Shown one piece after another: positions 35,450-47,484 of a stretch of DNA of 64,000 nt (its first letter is position 1; each line of letters begins with the position of its first letter). Made by a program: the position numbers and the translations under genes. Under the pieces are notes generated by a model. It did not search any database. It saw only the letters and a program-made list of their open reading frames with translations, and had not been told where the DNA came from. This DNA comes from Adiantum capillus-veneris (lineage: Eukaryota; Streptophyta; Polypodiopsida; Polypodiales; Pteridaceae), in contig CM043942.1 of assembly GCA_014529385.2 (NCBI GenBank), positions 60,341,684-60,405,683 on the forward strand, in the 5' to 3' direction.

Positions 35450-36380
35450 TTTCGACAATCCTTCCCCCCCCCCCGAAAAACTCACAATAGTGAGTGAATT
35501 GAATTAGCAAAAAAAAAAAAAAACATGACAAACCCTACTCATCAATCCGAGCCACGGCTACAAACTTACATCCATCATAACATACAGTAGCAACAAAACA
35601 GTCTAGTTCCACACTCGGCCTTTACAGGGGGCCTTACCCATACAAAAAGAAACTGACACAGCAACCCAAGTCTCAACAGGAAAAAGATTACCTTTGGTAT
35701 CCACAAAAGAACCCTCATCTACCACATGCGCTCTTCCCTCGAAGTAAAGCTACCAATAGAATTTGTAGAATGGATGGGGCCTGAGGTCCCCATCACTGGC
35801 CCGAGCGGGCCATAGATCCACCACTTCTAGCATCCAAGAACAAAGCCATCAACGTAACATGGGATAGGCTATTCGGTCAAGCCAAGAAACCTCATAACTC
35901 TTGCAAAGTGGCCAAAGGTTTCCATTAGAAGAGTGAATGTTTCCACCACTGCACCCTCCCCCCTTTGGCCCCAAGTAGTGCCATCTCCAAGAAAAGTCCA
36001 AAACCCACCCTTGCCACACAAGGTTGCAACGTAGCAATCAGGCCATCCTGCAACCCACAATCACCATAAAGCAACAACCATCTCCTCCCCAAAGCGCTCA
36101 ACAAAGCCAACAATTCAGCTTCTAACATAAGAAGGTTTCCGGTACACCCATCTTGCTCACAAATAGGTGCATTGCAACACCACCATGCATAGGCAGAGGG
36201 GGAGAGGGTAATCGAGCGTCCCCCTCTCGGAACATCCCTTATCGATCTGACAAAATGAAACCCGCACTATTTTCCAAGTGATAGGATGCATGTTGTCCTC
36301 CTCCCATAGGCCGAATACAGTCCCTAGATTGCCCTCCTCAAGGGGCCCCCACCCAATGAGGGACAACTAGAGTTACCTAG
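35450..36380 (-). pseudogene. LINE ORF2 RNase H region and 3' end (minus strand)
   Basis: Minus-strand frames at 35849-36366 contain CTGNLLMLEAELLALLSALG, resembling the second helix of LINE-type RNase H (TNNEAEALALL), with several shifts around it. Toward 35520-35460 it ends with CACTCACTATTGTGAG and a C/G homopolymer. The same end motif occurs on the plus strand at 38200-38249. It belongs to an L1-like non-LTR retrotransposon and is inactive. Confidence 0.55.
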
Positions 36381-36499
36381 AGTTGAACTGTGTTAGGACA
36401 TGGAAGCCCTCCTCATAGGTGACACTCACAAGATTTTTTATTTACCACACTCTTTTTTATCATAAGATTTTACTCATTTTGTTTTAGTAAAGTATTGTC

Positions 36500-38229
36500 A
36501 TATTATATGGCTAATGAAGGATATTGAGAATGACTCTCTTGATGATTTTTATCTTGAGAGCTATCCTTAGAAGTAATTATTATGGATCGTTTCTAAAAAT
36601 GAGATTCCAATGGGTCTTGGACAAGGTGCCAAGATGGGAGTATGTGTTGCTTCCATTCCCAAGCAGGGTAAAATTGATCAATTCGTTTATGGTCCCTTAC
36701 ATAGCCTTCACTAGTCCACTTCTCAAGCTAGCCAAGTCCAATTGGAAGGATTTCTTAAAACCATTGAAAAGATTCTTATTGAAAAATAACATAAAAATGC
36801 GATGTCTTAGCAGTGGGCCCGATGGAAATCTATTGCGAGACCAATGGAGCAAGGAGGCATAGGGATTCTCAAGCCTGTTATCCATGCGCAAGACCAATAT
36901 ATCAAATTTCTAATAGAAATCTCTAAGCAATACCAGGCATGGGCTATTATGACAAAGCACATGATTGGCAAGGCAAAAATATTCTCTCAAGGTGGCTAGT
37001 GGAAAGGCGTTGAGGTGCATGACAAGATTCTCAGTGGTCCAAACTTAGAATTGGAGGAACAACGGACAAGCTAGTATGGAAGTGTACTAGAGCTTTAGAG
37101 GCAATGTAGTGGGGAGAGCTAACTAGGTATTTTTGAAACTCTATTAATCATTGGTCCCCTTAGCTCTCTAAAGCAAGAAACACACCTCTGAACCCACCCT
37201 TTTTGGAGAGATACAACCAAAAAGATGAACAATAAAGGACTCAAACATCTGGCCCATTTCTATGATAGCCATAACATGAGATGGAAAGTGATAGGCCTAC
37301 TAGTTTCCCAATCCATCAGAGTTTGGGAAGGGCTAGAAAACTATTGTATGCCCGTGTGTGAGTCCAAATTCAAGTGGAAATCTAGCGTTGGACCACGAGA
37401 AAGCACTTTTGTAAATTGAAAACCAAGGATGTCTACCTCACTCTTATGGCCTTGTCAGGTTGGTTCTCCCCCCTTAACAAGCAATGGGGTAAACAATGGC
37501 TAGAGGCACAAAGGGTGGCGATTGCAAATAACATCTGGTTTCCACAATTGCCACAATTAATGAAGTTCTGTATATGAAAGGTATTATGGGGCTTCCAATA
37601 CGAGTAAAGATTCATACTTAAGAGATTGGCTCAAATAGATGTTCATGCTACATAATGTCTTGTGAGGATATCCCTCACTTGCTCAAGGAGTGCCCCAGTC
37701 TTGCAAGGAAAATTTGCCAGTGGGTTCAAAGGACCTGGAGAATAGGGTTCTTCAAGAATGACATGCTCATCAGAGGGATGGTGATGAAAAGCCAAGTTCT
37801 TCTTGGATGCACACAAATTGTTGGATTCTGCTTTTTTAAGAAAATATGGAAGTCCAAAAACTGTAGGGTGTTTGAGAATGCTCTTTCAACTGCTACCTTC
37901 ATGGAGATCATCCAAGAAAGGAAGGAATTGATTGTCTCCATTGATAAAAGGAATGACTTGGTGATAAGTGGTATAGGGCCATCAATGCCATTCTAATGGG
38001 CTAGATCTGATCAAAAGACGGGGGTTGTTGGTTTGGAATGACTTGGTGATGAGTGGTATAGGGCCATCAATGCCATTCTAATGGGCTAGATCTTATCAAA
38101 AGACGGGGGCCTGGTAGCGTATTATTGTAATATGATATTACTCAAGGCTCGACATGAGCTTGAGCTTGCTCTATACATTCATTTTGGAGAATATAAAACA
38201 TCCACTCACTATTGTGATTTTTTGCGCGA
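36500..38229 (+). pseudogene. LINE ORF2 C-terminal remnant (plus strand)
   Basis: 36524-36862 reads WVLDKVPRWEYVLLPF, SRVKLINSFMVPYIAF and later LKPLKRFLL, the post-RT segment of L1-like ORF2. 37655-37996 reads EDIPHLLKECPSLARKI, the zinc-binding reverse-transcriptase tail (zf-RVT), and then KIWKSKNCRVFENA. Interrupted by stops between 36862 and 37655. The 3' end is duplicated and runs into a G homopolymer. LINEs copy themselves by target-primed reverse transcription, and this copy is dead. Confidence 0.7.
37951..38108. repeat. tandem duplication of the LINE 3' end
   Basis: About 75 bp from GGAATGACTTGGTGAT to AAAAGACGGGGG occurs at 37951-38024 and again at 38036-38108, with two or three differences. 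Confidence 0.85.
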
Positions 38230-38249
38230 GGGGGGGGGGGGGGGGGGGG
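38230..38249 (+). repeat. G homopolymer of 20 bases
   Basis: An uninterrupted run of 20 G directly after TTTTTTGCGCGA, at the 3' end of the LINE remnant. The oppositely oriented LINE end carries 11 C at 35464-35474. Confidence 0.9.
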
Positions 38250-38443
38250 TAGTTATCATGATTATGAATCTAGAAAAGAGATTTTCAAGTTTTAATTTCA
38301 AGCATTAATTAAAACATAATCCAAGACTTATTGTTGCTTTATGATTATGTGTCCTTCCCTATAGTTATATTTCAAACACACCATTGCACGACTTAACACG
38401 ACGAGAGTAAAGATAATTTGAAATTAAAAGAAAGCTTTGACTA

Positions 38444-38501
<58 letters not shown>

Positions 38502-39760
38502 GATATTGACAAACAAGGGAAGGAGGCACTAAGGCTTGTTAAGTTAAAGAGGGATGAGACATTTAGACTTATAGAGAGTAAGTTTAAATGAGTGCTTACA
38601 ATCACATGGAATTTTTGTTGTGTTTTAATATAAAATTATATTATTCATAATACATACATAGTCACAAGTGGTTTATATATAAGGAAAAGCCCCACTTAAA
38701 TAATAAGGTGAAAGGTGTACATTGCAGATTTGAAAAATAATTGAAATAAAAATATACATGATATTATTCATTATATATACATTAATCATGAATGATATAT
38801 ATATTAGAAAATGTTTCACTTAAATAATAAGGTGAAAGGTGCACATTGTACATTCTCATTTGAAAATAAAATAAAATAAAAATAATAAAATAAAAAATGT
38901 AAAAAAATAAAACAAAAAAATAGTATAATGCCTTCATAAAAAAGATAGATTTAATCATTATAGAGAATAATAAAAAAATTTAAGAAAATCAATCTTTTGT
39001 AAAGCCCTTAAATAAAAGGACTCTATGTAAATTAGAATATAGAAAACGTATTATTGAACCACTACTTTATATCATGGATCAAGCTTCTATGAATATAATC
39101 TTTACTCCTTTGTTCTCTAAAGGTTTTCTTAGTATGCTAAATAATTAAATGCATCTTTGGAAAATAGCATTTGAAAGGATATGACAGTTTATTGTTCCCA
39201 AAAAATCAATTTCACAAACATATAAAATTCCCTTTATGGTAGATTCAAAGAGGAAATTTTGCAAAATAATTGATATTTTTTTCAATTTAACTCTATTTTC
39301 TTAAATTTTCTAAGCGGATTTTCTCCCTCCCCCCCTCCCTTCAAGCGGTTGATTTGTTTTTCAATCGGCTCAAGGCTAAGCTGAGACACAATTTTTGGCT
39401 TTCTAAAAGAAACCTTAGTGTTGTGTTGGGTTAGGGAGATTTTCATTGTTTTCAGTGTCGTGATGGAGACTTACCTTTCATTTCACATCCTGACATATCT
39501 TTACTTTTCTTGCATTCTATTGTTTCAGAATGCTAAAGTGAAGCTTCACCTTGCATAATTTTAGTAAATTTTACACATACACATATATATATATTTTTCA
39601 TTATTTTATTTTAGAATGCTAAAGTGAAGGTTCACCTTGCATAATTCTAATAAATTCTATACACACACATATATTAATTAGTTCTTTTTATTTCACCTTT
39701 CATTTCACAACTTCACATGGCTTTACATTTCTTGCATTCTATAGCTTAATTCCAGTCAGT
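38250..39760. repeat. AT-rich DNA with (AT)n and two local duplications
   Basis: (AT)n at 38446-38498. A block with CACTTAAATAATAAGGTGAA occurs at about 38693 and again at about 38817. A block with AGAATGCTAAAGTGAAG plus GTTCACCTTGCATAAT or similar occurs at 39527 and 39612. No coding frame. Confidence 0.7.
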
Positions 39761-40673
39761 GTTAACGTTCCAGAAAGTCTCTTTTATTAAGTGGCTGCTG
39801 GTCGAGTTTCCTTCTCACAAAGAAGAAAACTGGAAATACTAGTAGAAATTTTGAGATTTGCAAAATTTTTGAACGACTTTCTCACATATTTCATTGGTTT
39901 TTCTGTCGTTTACCATGGTTTGCTGCTAGCTAGTCTTGATTTTGATTCGGCTCAAGTCTAAGCTGAGGAAATCCTTTCCCGAACACTGATACCAATTTAA
40001 TTTAACCTAACAATTTTATCACTTTCTTATTGTTTTTGAAAGCCGGCGTGACCCTTTCACTTGTTTGAAACACTAACATGACTTCTTTCTGTTTAAAACT
40101 TTTGAAGCTCTTTTAAGGGACACATGTCAAACACTTAGAATTGAACGACCTTCACCCATATGGATACTAAAGCCTTTAGCATGCCAAAAAGCAATGGCAA
40201 ATGGAGGGTATGTACGAAAGTGACATAAATTTTTAATAAATTATGCAAATATTCATAAATTATATTATGAATTTACATTATGTTATTAAGTGCAAGTATT
40301 CATAAATATTATTATGAGTTTACATTATGTTAATAAGTGACAAGTATTAAAAAATCATATTAATAAATAAAAGGACTAGGTAGTCCCCCAATCTCACAAA
40401 AATAAAAATCCCTTCAAAAAATCTCATATGCATAAGTGAAGGGTGGCTTTTCAAAATGGAAAGCCCAATGGAATTGAAAAGTCAAAAGACTTCATTTGTC
40501 AAGGAGTTGGAAGAGTCATAGCCTATGAGTTCAAAGGTGGTGTGTTCAACACCCCTTGACTACCTGGAGTCATGTTCTAGCCCTTAGGGGCATTTTCCAT
40601 GTGGTTTGGCTAACCTTGTCTTGTCGGGAAGACTCACTTTAAGAGTCGGAAATCCTCCACCTATGAGGGTTAG

Positions 40674-40710
<37 letters not shown>

Positions 40711-41010
40711 GTTATTTCAAAGTTGTACGTACTTCTCCAAAAAAAAAAAGTGGTTCAATAATTATTTGTTCTTCCTTTCTTGCCTTTTCCTTTTCTTTAG
40801 CTTTTAGTTTCATTGCACTATGTTAGTGTAAGGTGAATTGAGGAGAAAGTTGAAGTGGAATGGCATATGTCCGACGAGATGACGGGCAGAGCAGGATGCT
40901 CAAGCAGAGGTAGACAGGTGAGGGCGAGGTGACGGACAGAGGAAGGGCGATGGGTAAAAGAGGGGGGAATGCTCAGGTGGAAGCAAACTTCAATTATTTT
41001 TTTAATTAGA
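39761..41010. other. intergenic DNA with (GT)n
   Basis: No gene. (GT)n at 40675-40709. GTGTTCAACACC near 40548 is weakly like a pol III B box, but no A box is paired with it. Confidence 0.5.
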
Positions 41011-41029
41011 TGGCTGGATAGAACAACGT

Positions 41030-41140
41030 GACATGACTGGTGGAGTGGTTACGGGAGCACCTTTTAGGTCAACCTTGTAAAGTTGAGGGTTCAAATCTTG
41101 GGGGGGGGTTCACATCTTAGACATGTAAGTTACCACATGA
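41030..41140 (+). mobile_element. possible tRNA-derived SINE
   Basis: GGTGGAGTGGTTACGGGAGC near 41039 resembles a tRNA A box, and GAGGGTTCAAATCTT near 41085 resembles a B box (GGTTCRANYC), about 30 bp apart as in a tRNA. It is not a functional tRNA gene, since no acceptor stem pairs. A short G run follows. Confidence 0.4.
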
Positions 41141-41328
41141 GTTCAAATGAATGGGTTTTTTAATTTCCAAAATTTTAAAATTTTTACAGGATTATATTGA
41201 TAGAAAGGGGTTTTTAATTGATTTTAGAGAAAAACCCCTAAGTTTTTGAAGAAAAAGGGGTCATTTTATTATCTTAAGCATGTAAGTAAAAGGGGTTTTT
41301 TAAATACCCTTTGAACGTACATTATATG

Positions 41329-41822
41329 AATAGTTTCTTAAGGTGCATCCCCCAAGGTTCAAATCCAAGGCTACCTTTTGTGAGGGTGGTGAATCCTTTA
41401 AAGGACAGTAAGACAATCTCGCAGAATCTCAACATGAATTGAATAAACTATGAAAGCTGCAGCAGCAGGGAGTAAACAATAGGAGCCAGTATGTCTTGAC
41501 GATTTAGGAAAAAATTTTAAAGACCAAGAATCATGCAAAGTTCAAAGAGGATAATCTCCATAGATTCTTCTCTCTCTCTCTCTGCATAGTTTTTTAAAGG
41601 TGCATCCCTCGAGGTTCAAATCCAAGGCTACCTTTTGTGAGGGTGGTGAATCCTTTAAAGGACAGTAAGACAATCTCCCAGAATCTCAACATGAATTGAA
41701 TAAACTATGAAAGTTGCAGCAGCAGGGAGTAAACATTAGGAGCCAGTATGTCTTGACGATTTAGGAAAAATCTTTAAAGACCAAGAATCATGCAAAGTTC
41801 GAAGAGGATAATCTCCATAGAT

Positions 41823-41887
<65 letters not shown>

Positions 41888-41890
41888 GCA
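41329..41890. repeat. 257-bp tandem duplication containing a B-box-like motif
   Basis: Copy 1 at about 41329-41585 and copy 2 at about 41586-41890 share GGTGCATCCC, AGGTTCAAATCCAAGG (a perfect pol III B-box core) and CTGCAGCAGCAGGG, with few differences. Each ends in CT repeats: short in copy 1, expanded to about 60 bp (41825-41884) in copy 2. Confidence 0.9.
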
Positions 41891-41986
41891 TGGCACTGAC
41901 AGCAGCACTCCATGTGCCTTTTCAAAAATTTGGTGGTTGAAAAATATCATGTAAGCATCATTGCATTTTTGTCCATAGAGCGGTGG

Positions 41987-42153
<167 letters not shown>

Positions 42154-42222
42154 CACGGTGATGTAAGGAATCTATCCTCAAGGCGTTGATATGGGTGTTC
42201 AACAGAGGGTTTGTCTCTATGC

Positions 42223-42547
42223 TGTAAAGAATGAGGATGCAAGAGAGCTACACAAGACAAGCACAAAGCACACAGAGATGGAAAGCTTCTTCTTCTTCTT
42301 CTTGACAGAAAAGAGAGTACAAAATGACTAAGTGCTAAAGCTGAAAAGTAGCACATATGTACATGCGGTCACTAAGTGTGAACTCGCTAGAAGCGTACTA
42401 GGCTGGCACTATAAGTGTAGTCCAGCTGTAGAATCACTGGCAGAGATCCTCCATGTCGGTCACCTAATGCGCCAGTGAGTAAATGCCGTAAGCGGCCAAG
42501 ACCCGTAGTGGATGCCAGCTCAAGGTGTAGAGCTCGACATCTCAACA
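42223..42547 (-). repeat. copia-2 3' LTR
   Basis: 325 bp, beginning TGTTGAGATGTCGAGC and ending TTCTTTACA on the minus strand. It differs from 47160-47484 at four sites, all C/T or G/A changes at CpG. Confidence 0.97.
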
Positions 42548-44493
42548 CTCCCCCTCGAGCTTTGCATGTCGCAGAGTCCAAGCATAGTCCGGAAACGTCG
42601 AAGCTTCTCAGCTCCAAGGGCCTTGGTAAAGATATCCGCTATCTGCTCCTCTGTGCTGACGTAGACCAAGTCGATGTCGCCCGCCAACACTCGCTCTAGA
42701 ACGTAGTGGTAATGGACCTCTATGTGTTTGGTCCTGGCATGGAACACTGGGTTCCTAGCCAATTGCATGCTGCTGAGGTTGTCACAATGGATGAAAATCT
42801 GCTGGTCCACCTGCACTCCCAAGTCCTCAAGTAATGTGCGTAGCCAAGCTACCTCGCACGCCGCAACTGCTGCACCTCTGTACTCGGCCTCTGTGCTCGA
42901 TAAAGCAACCGTAGGCTGCTTTTTGCTGCTCCAAGTAACAGCAGCACTCCCAAAAGAGAACATGAAGCCACTCGTAGATCTCCTATCAACAATGCTACGT
43001 GCCCAATCTGCATCTGTATACCCATACAATGCTAATGGTGCATCTGCTGCATAGAACAATGCGTAGTCAAGAGTACCTTGCACATACCTAAGTGTGCGTC
43101 GTACTCCATCCAAATGTGGCTTCCTCGGAAGCTGCATGAACTGACTCTCCAAGCCTACTGTGTAGCTCAAGTCTGGCCTTGTGATAGTCAAGTAGATTAG
43201 ACTACCCACAATCTTCCTGTACATGTTGACATCCTTAACAACATCACCCTTCTCTGCACTCAGCTTTGCATTCACATCCAAGGGAATAGAAATTGGCTTA
43301 CAATCAGCCATACCATACTTTGACAACATGTCCAAAGCATATTGTCTCTGTGATAGACATACACCCTCTGGAGTCCTGATCACCTCAATGCCAAGAAAGT
43401 AGCGCAACTCGCCTAAATCTTTCATTTCAAACTCCTGTTTGAGAAGACCCTTCACATGGTCAATCTCCATAGCATTGTCACCAACAATAATAAGGTCATC
43501 TACATATATGGTAATGACCACAATCCCCACATCACTCTCACGTACATAGAGTGAATGATCAGCATGAGCTCTCCTAAAACCAATACTGACAAGATACTTG
43601 GCAATCCTGTCATACCATGCTCTAGAGCCCTGCTTCAAACCATACAAAGCTTTGAGAAGTCTGCATACATAATCTGGGTAACCTGGATCGACATAACCAG
43701 GTGGCTGATCCATATACACTTCCTCTTGCAACTCACCATTCAAGAAGGCATTCTTTACATCCATTTGATGCATAATCCATCCTCTAGATGCAGCCATTGC
43801 TATGACAGCTCTCACAGTCGTCATCTTTGCCACTGGAGCAAAGGTCTCCTCATAGTCTATGCCATACGTCTGTGCATAACCCTTTGCGACCAGCCCTGCC
43901 TTGTGACGCTCAATGTTACCATCAGCCTTATGCTTGGTTTTATACACCCATTTGCAACCAATAGCTTTCTTGCCACTTGGCAATGGCACCAACTCCCATG
44001 TGTCATTTGCTTCCAATGCAGCCATCTCTTCATTCATTGCATCATCCCAATGCACATTTCCAACTACATCCTCAAAACATGTGGGCTCCACATCCTGTAT
44101 CACCTTAGCCATGTAGGCTTGGTGATGCGCTAGATACCCATCATAAGTCAATTTCTGAACTGGATTTCTGACTCTATTAGATCTGCGCGGTCCTGGGTCA
44201 CTCCTTTGCCCTCTAGCATCTTCTTGTACTTTCCTTACACCAGGTGTCCTGACAGCCGGAATTCCAAATTCCTCATCAAGACTTTGTTCAGAACCATCTG
44301 AATCCATGTCTACATGTGAAAAACCTGATGATGCATCAGCCATAAAGGGAGGTTCATCAACCTTTTCCTTTCCTTTTCGTGATACATTCCCTGTACCTGT
44401 TGGTGGAGTAACCTGCGTACGTAGTCTACCATTCCATGGTTTCTCAACAGAGCCACGAGAAGAGGACTCTTGTGGTCCACTCAAAACCTGTGA
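42520..44493 (-). pseudogene. copia-2 pol: reverse transcriptase and RNase H
   Basis: This open part (654 codons from the first Met at 44484) begins with a Ser/Arg/Lys-rich linker. RT follows with KKAIGCKWVYK, VAKGYAQTYGIDYEETFAP, the first catalytic Asp in QMDVKNAFLNG and the YVDD box in IYVDDLIIVG. RNase H has DADWA, STEAEY, HCDNLS and ARTKHIEVHYHYV, then FTKALG. All catalytic residues I can check are present, so the enzyme region looks intact. The frame runs a few codons into the 3' LTR before its stop. It is cut off from integrase only by the TAG at 44494-44496. Confidence 0.93.
42548..42558 (-). other. copia-2 polypurine tract
   Basis: GCTCGAGGGGGAG on the minus strand directly precedes the 3' LTR. 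It primes plus-strand DNA synthesis. Confidence 0.9.
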
Positions 44494-45000
44494 CTATGGC
44501 CTCACATTTTGTACAACCACATCATCTTTTACATCAGCCCCAATAGTGCCATGTGCATTACTGTACCAACTGCTCATCTCATCAAAGACTATATCTCTGC
44601 TCACTCGTAATTCTCGTGTAGTAGGATTGTAGCACCTGTACCCCTTTTGTTCAAGGGAATATCCCACAAGAATACATTTCCCTGCTTTAGGATCTAATTT
44701 CCTACGCAACTCATCTGGTACATGCACGTAAGCTATGCAGCCAAACACTTTCAAGTGTGCCAAATTAGGCTTTGTACCTGTAAACTTTTCCTCAGGTGTT
44801 ACATCATGCACCGCAGCTGTAGGTGTTCTGTTCATAATGTACACAGCTGTATTTACAGCTTCAGCCCAGAAATGATGAGGCATGTTCTTCTCATTCATCA
44901 ATGCACGTGCAACCTCTGCAATGTGCCTGTTTTTCCTTTCTGCGACCCCATTCTGCTGTGGAGTATATCTGCATGTAAACTGCCTATGTCTACCATGCAT
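44494..45000 (-). pseudogene. copia-2 pol: integrase C-terminal half
   Basis: 168 codons between two in-frame stops. It carries the third catalytic residue of the DDE triad in PQQNGVAERKNRH (Glu at about residue 21) and the conserved HFWAEAVNTAVYIMNR and HLKVFGCIAYVHV segments. It ends with a TAG at 44494-44496. The frame is the same before and after, so this was one polyprotein with the flanking blocks. Confidence 0.93.
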
Positions 45001-46869
45001 TCACAGAAAATCTGAAAAATCATTGGAGAAGTACTCTCCCCCTCCATCTGACCTCAATGTCTTGATTTGCATATCTGTCTCCTTCTCAATCATGACTTTG
45101 AAGTCTTGAAAGTGACCAAACACTTCACTTTTGTTACGCATGAAGTAAACCCATACTTTCCTTGTATGGTCATCAATGAAAGAGACATAATACCTGCAAC
45201 CATGTATACTTGCAGTATCGGTTGGACCCCAAACATCTGTGTGCACCACCTCAAGTGGCTTTTTACATACATTGCGCTCATGTGGAAATGAGCCCTTTGA
45301 CTGTTTTCCAAACTGGCATGCTGCACACACTTTATGCATACCATCCACCTTGAATTTGGGCAAACCTTTTACAATCTGTTTTGATTGCATGCTGCGCAAT
45401 CTCTGCTCATTGACATGGCCAATGCGTTTGTGCCAAATGTCAACATCAGCCACAACACCTGTGCCCTGTGCAAATAATGCAGCTTTTACCTCAGGCATGT
45501 TTACATTCAGCGTAAACATTCTGCCCACACATTTGCCCTCTGTGATCAGCTTACAGCCATTTCGGAAATCTTCTACATAACAGCCATTTGGATTGAAGCG
45601 AACCTGCAAACCCTGCTCAACCATTTGTCCAATAGAAACAAGATTCTTTGTAATGTTTGGGACATGAAGTACATCTGCTAAGTACTTTGATTTTCCACTC
45701 TTCGTATTTAGAGGTATGTCCCCTACATGAGCAATGGGGTGAGCTGTGTCATCTCCTGTCTGCACATAGCCTGACACATCTGGTTTGCGCATATCTTTAA
45801 ACCACTCTCCACGAGACATCATGTGATTAGAGGCACCTGAATCCACATACCAAACATCATCTTGGGTGGAATTCTCTGCAGTCATTGTATTCATTACATG
45901 CTGCAAAACAAACATGCGCTCGTTTTTGCTGTCATCTGCATCTCTGCTAGTAGATGAATAGTTGCCCTGTTCTCTCTTTCTACTTGCTTTTCCCTTAGGA
46001 CAGTCACGTGACATGTGACCTCTTTCACCACAAGTCCAACATTCTCTACTATCTGGAGTATGTTGATGCCTGCTTGATCCTGCACCACGACCTCTTTGAC
46101 TCCCCCTGCCTTGAAACTGGTTTCCCCTGCCACCTGTATTGTTTTGATTTGATTGACCTTCCAGAAATTGGCCCCTGCAACCCCTTGGGCCTCGACCACG
46201 ACCTCTACCTCTACCTCTGTTGGAGTTAGAATAGAAGGCCTGTTCAGAATTATTTCTGCCATGAGAAGAAGATGTGTCAAGGTTCTTCTCCTCAAGAATA
46301 AGCATAGAAATCAAATCTTGGAACACGGGGATGTCGTCTCTTGTATTCATGGAAGACCTAAAATGTACATACTCATCTCCTAGACCATCCAAGCATGCAC
46401 GGACAATGTCATCGTCTTCCACTGAGACTTTAATAGATCCAAGAGCCTCAATGATACTCTTGATCTTCAAAGCATAATCATTGATGGAGAGGTTGTTCCT
46501 CTTAACCTGATTTAGCTCTGACTTTAGTTGAAGCTTCCTGGCCTTGGTGTTCACCTTGAACACTCTGCCTAAGTTTTTCCATGCAATGGCGGGGGTTTCA
46601 GCATCTTGTAGATAGCCCATCATGCCATCTGTGATGCTCATAGAAAGCCAATACATCACTTTGCTCTGGCCTTGTTGCCAGTCCCTCAAAGCTTTCCTTT
46701 GTTCTGCTGTAGCATTTGCTTCGGGAATCTCTGGTTCCTTTTCATTGTCTCCTTCTACATAGTCCCAATAACCTTTTCCTATTAGAAAATTTGTTATTCT
46801 GAACTTCCATGCAGGGTAGTTATTTTTCTCAAGCTTCTCAGTAACAATCTGACTGAAACCGTCAGACAT
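45001..46869 (-). pseudogene. copia-2 gag, protease and integrase N-terminal half
   Basis: I choose the Met at 46869 (MSDGFSQIVTEKLEKNNY), the usual copia gag start, rather than the in-frame Met at 46905. A UBN2-type gag is followed by an Arg/Gly-rich segment, zinc knuckle CWTCGERGHMSRDC, protease YVDSGASNHM, the integrase His/Cys region (HKRIGHVNEQRL then CAACQFGK), and the catalytic Asp residues in HTDVWGP and LRSDGGGEY. The block ends at TGA (45001-45003). The element encoded capsid, protease and integrase for cytoplasmic particles and nuclear insertion. The stop could have arisen from CGA by CpG deamination, which is inference. Confidence 0.95.
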
Positions 46870-47143
46870 CTTGAAGCACCAAGACAAAATAGCTGCAATC
46901 TGCAAAAACCTGCAAATCTGCTGAACCTGCTATCGTGGTTCCTGTAACGCTTTCTACACTCAACGAGTGTCCACAATCAAGCGTTTCACAACCGCTGTAC
47001 TTGTACAGTAAATCTCTGTATACTGCACTTTGGAGACCTGTTCAGAAACTTGTGCGAAAAACCTGTTCAGAAACTGCATCTGGTCGTGGATTGCGAACGA
47101 AGGGATTGTGATGCTCTTGCTCTCTTAGCCTCTCTTGCCTGCA

Positions 47144-47159
47144 CCAGGCTCTGATACCA
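47144..47159 (-). other. copia-2 primer binding site
   Basis: TGGTATCAGAGCCTGG directly after the 5' LTR on the minus strand matches the initiator Met tRNA 3' end. Confidence 0.95.
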
Positions 47160-47484
47160 TGTAAAGAATGAGGATGCAAGAGAGCTACACAAGACAAGCA
47201 CAAAGCACACAGAGATGGAAAGCTTCTTCTTCTTCTTCTTGACAGAAAAGAGAGTACAAAATGACTAAGTGCTAAAGCTGAAAAGTAGCACATATGTACA
47301 TGCGGTCACTAAGTGTGAACTCGCTAGAAGCGTACTAGGCTGGCACTATAAGTGTAGTCCAGCTGTAGAATCACTGGCAGAGATCCTCCGTGTCGGTCAC
47401 CTAACGCGCCAGTGAGTAAATGCTGTAAGCGGCCAAGACCCATAGTGGATGCCAGCTCAAGGTGTAGAGCTCGACATCTCAACA
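47160..47484 (-). repeat. copia-2 5' LTR
   Basis: 325 bp, identical in length to the 3' LTR and flanked by TATGC. A run of TCTTCTTCTTC-type triplets (GAA on the minus strand) lies in the middle. Confidence 0.97.

Larger units (their letters stand above)
42223..47484 (-). mobile_element. copia-2, complete recent Ty1/copia element
   Basis: Minus-strand element of 5262 bp with two 325-bp LTRs (TG...CA) and perfect TSD TATGC (42218-42222 and 47485-47489). It has a Met-tRNA PBS, a PPT, and one gag-pol frame of about 1460 codons interrupted by only two stops. LTR identity is 321/325. It is unrelated at LTR level to copia A, C and D. Its 5' LTR lies about 0.94 kb upstream of the beta-glucanase start codon and points away from that gene. 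Confidence 0.97.

Noticed and set aside
41030-41140. tRNA-Ser or tRNA-Leu gene
   Set aside because: A and B boxes are plausible but no acceptor or anticodon stem pairs, so it is kept only as a possible SINE.
43555-44133. 192-codon plus-strand frame
   Set aside because: Antisense shadow of the copia-2 reverse transcriptase, which has all its motifs on the minus strand.
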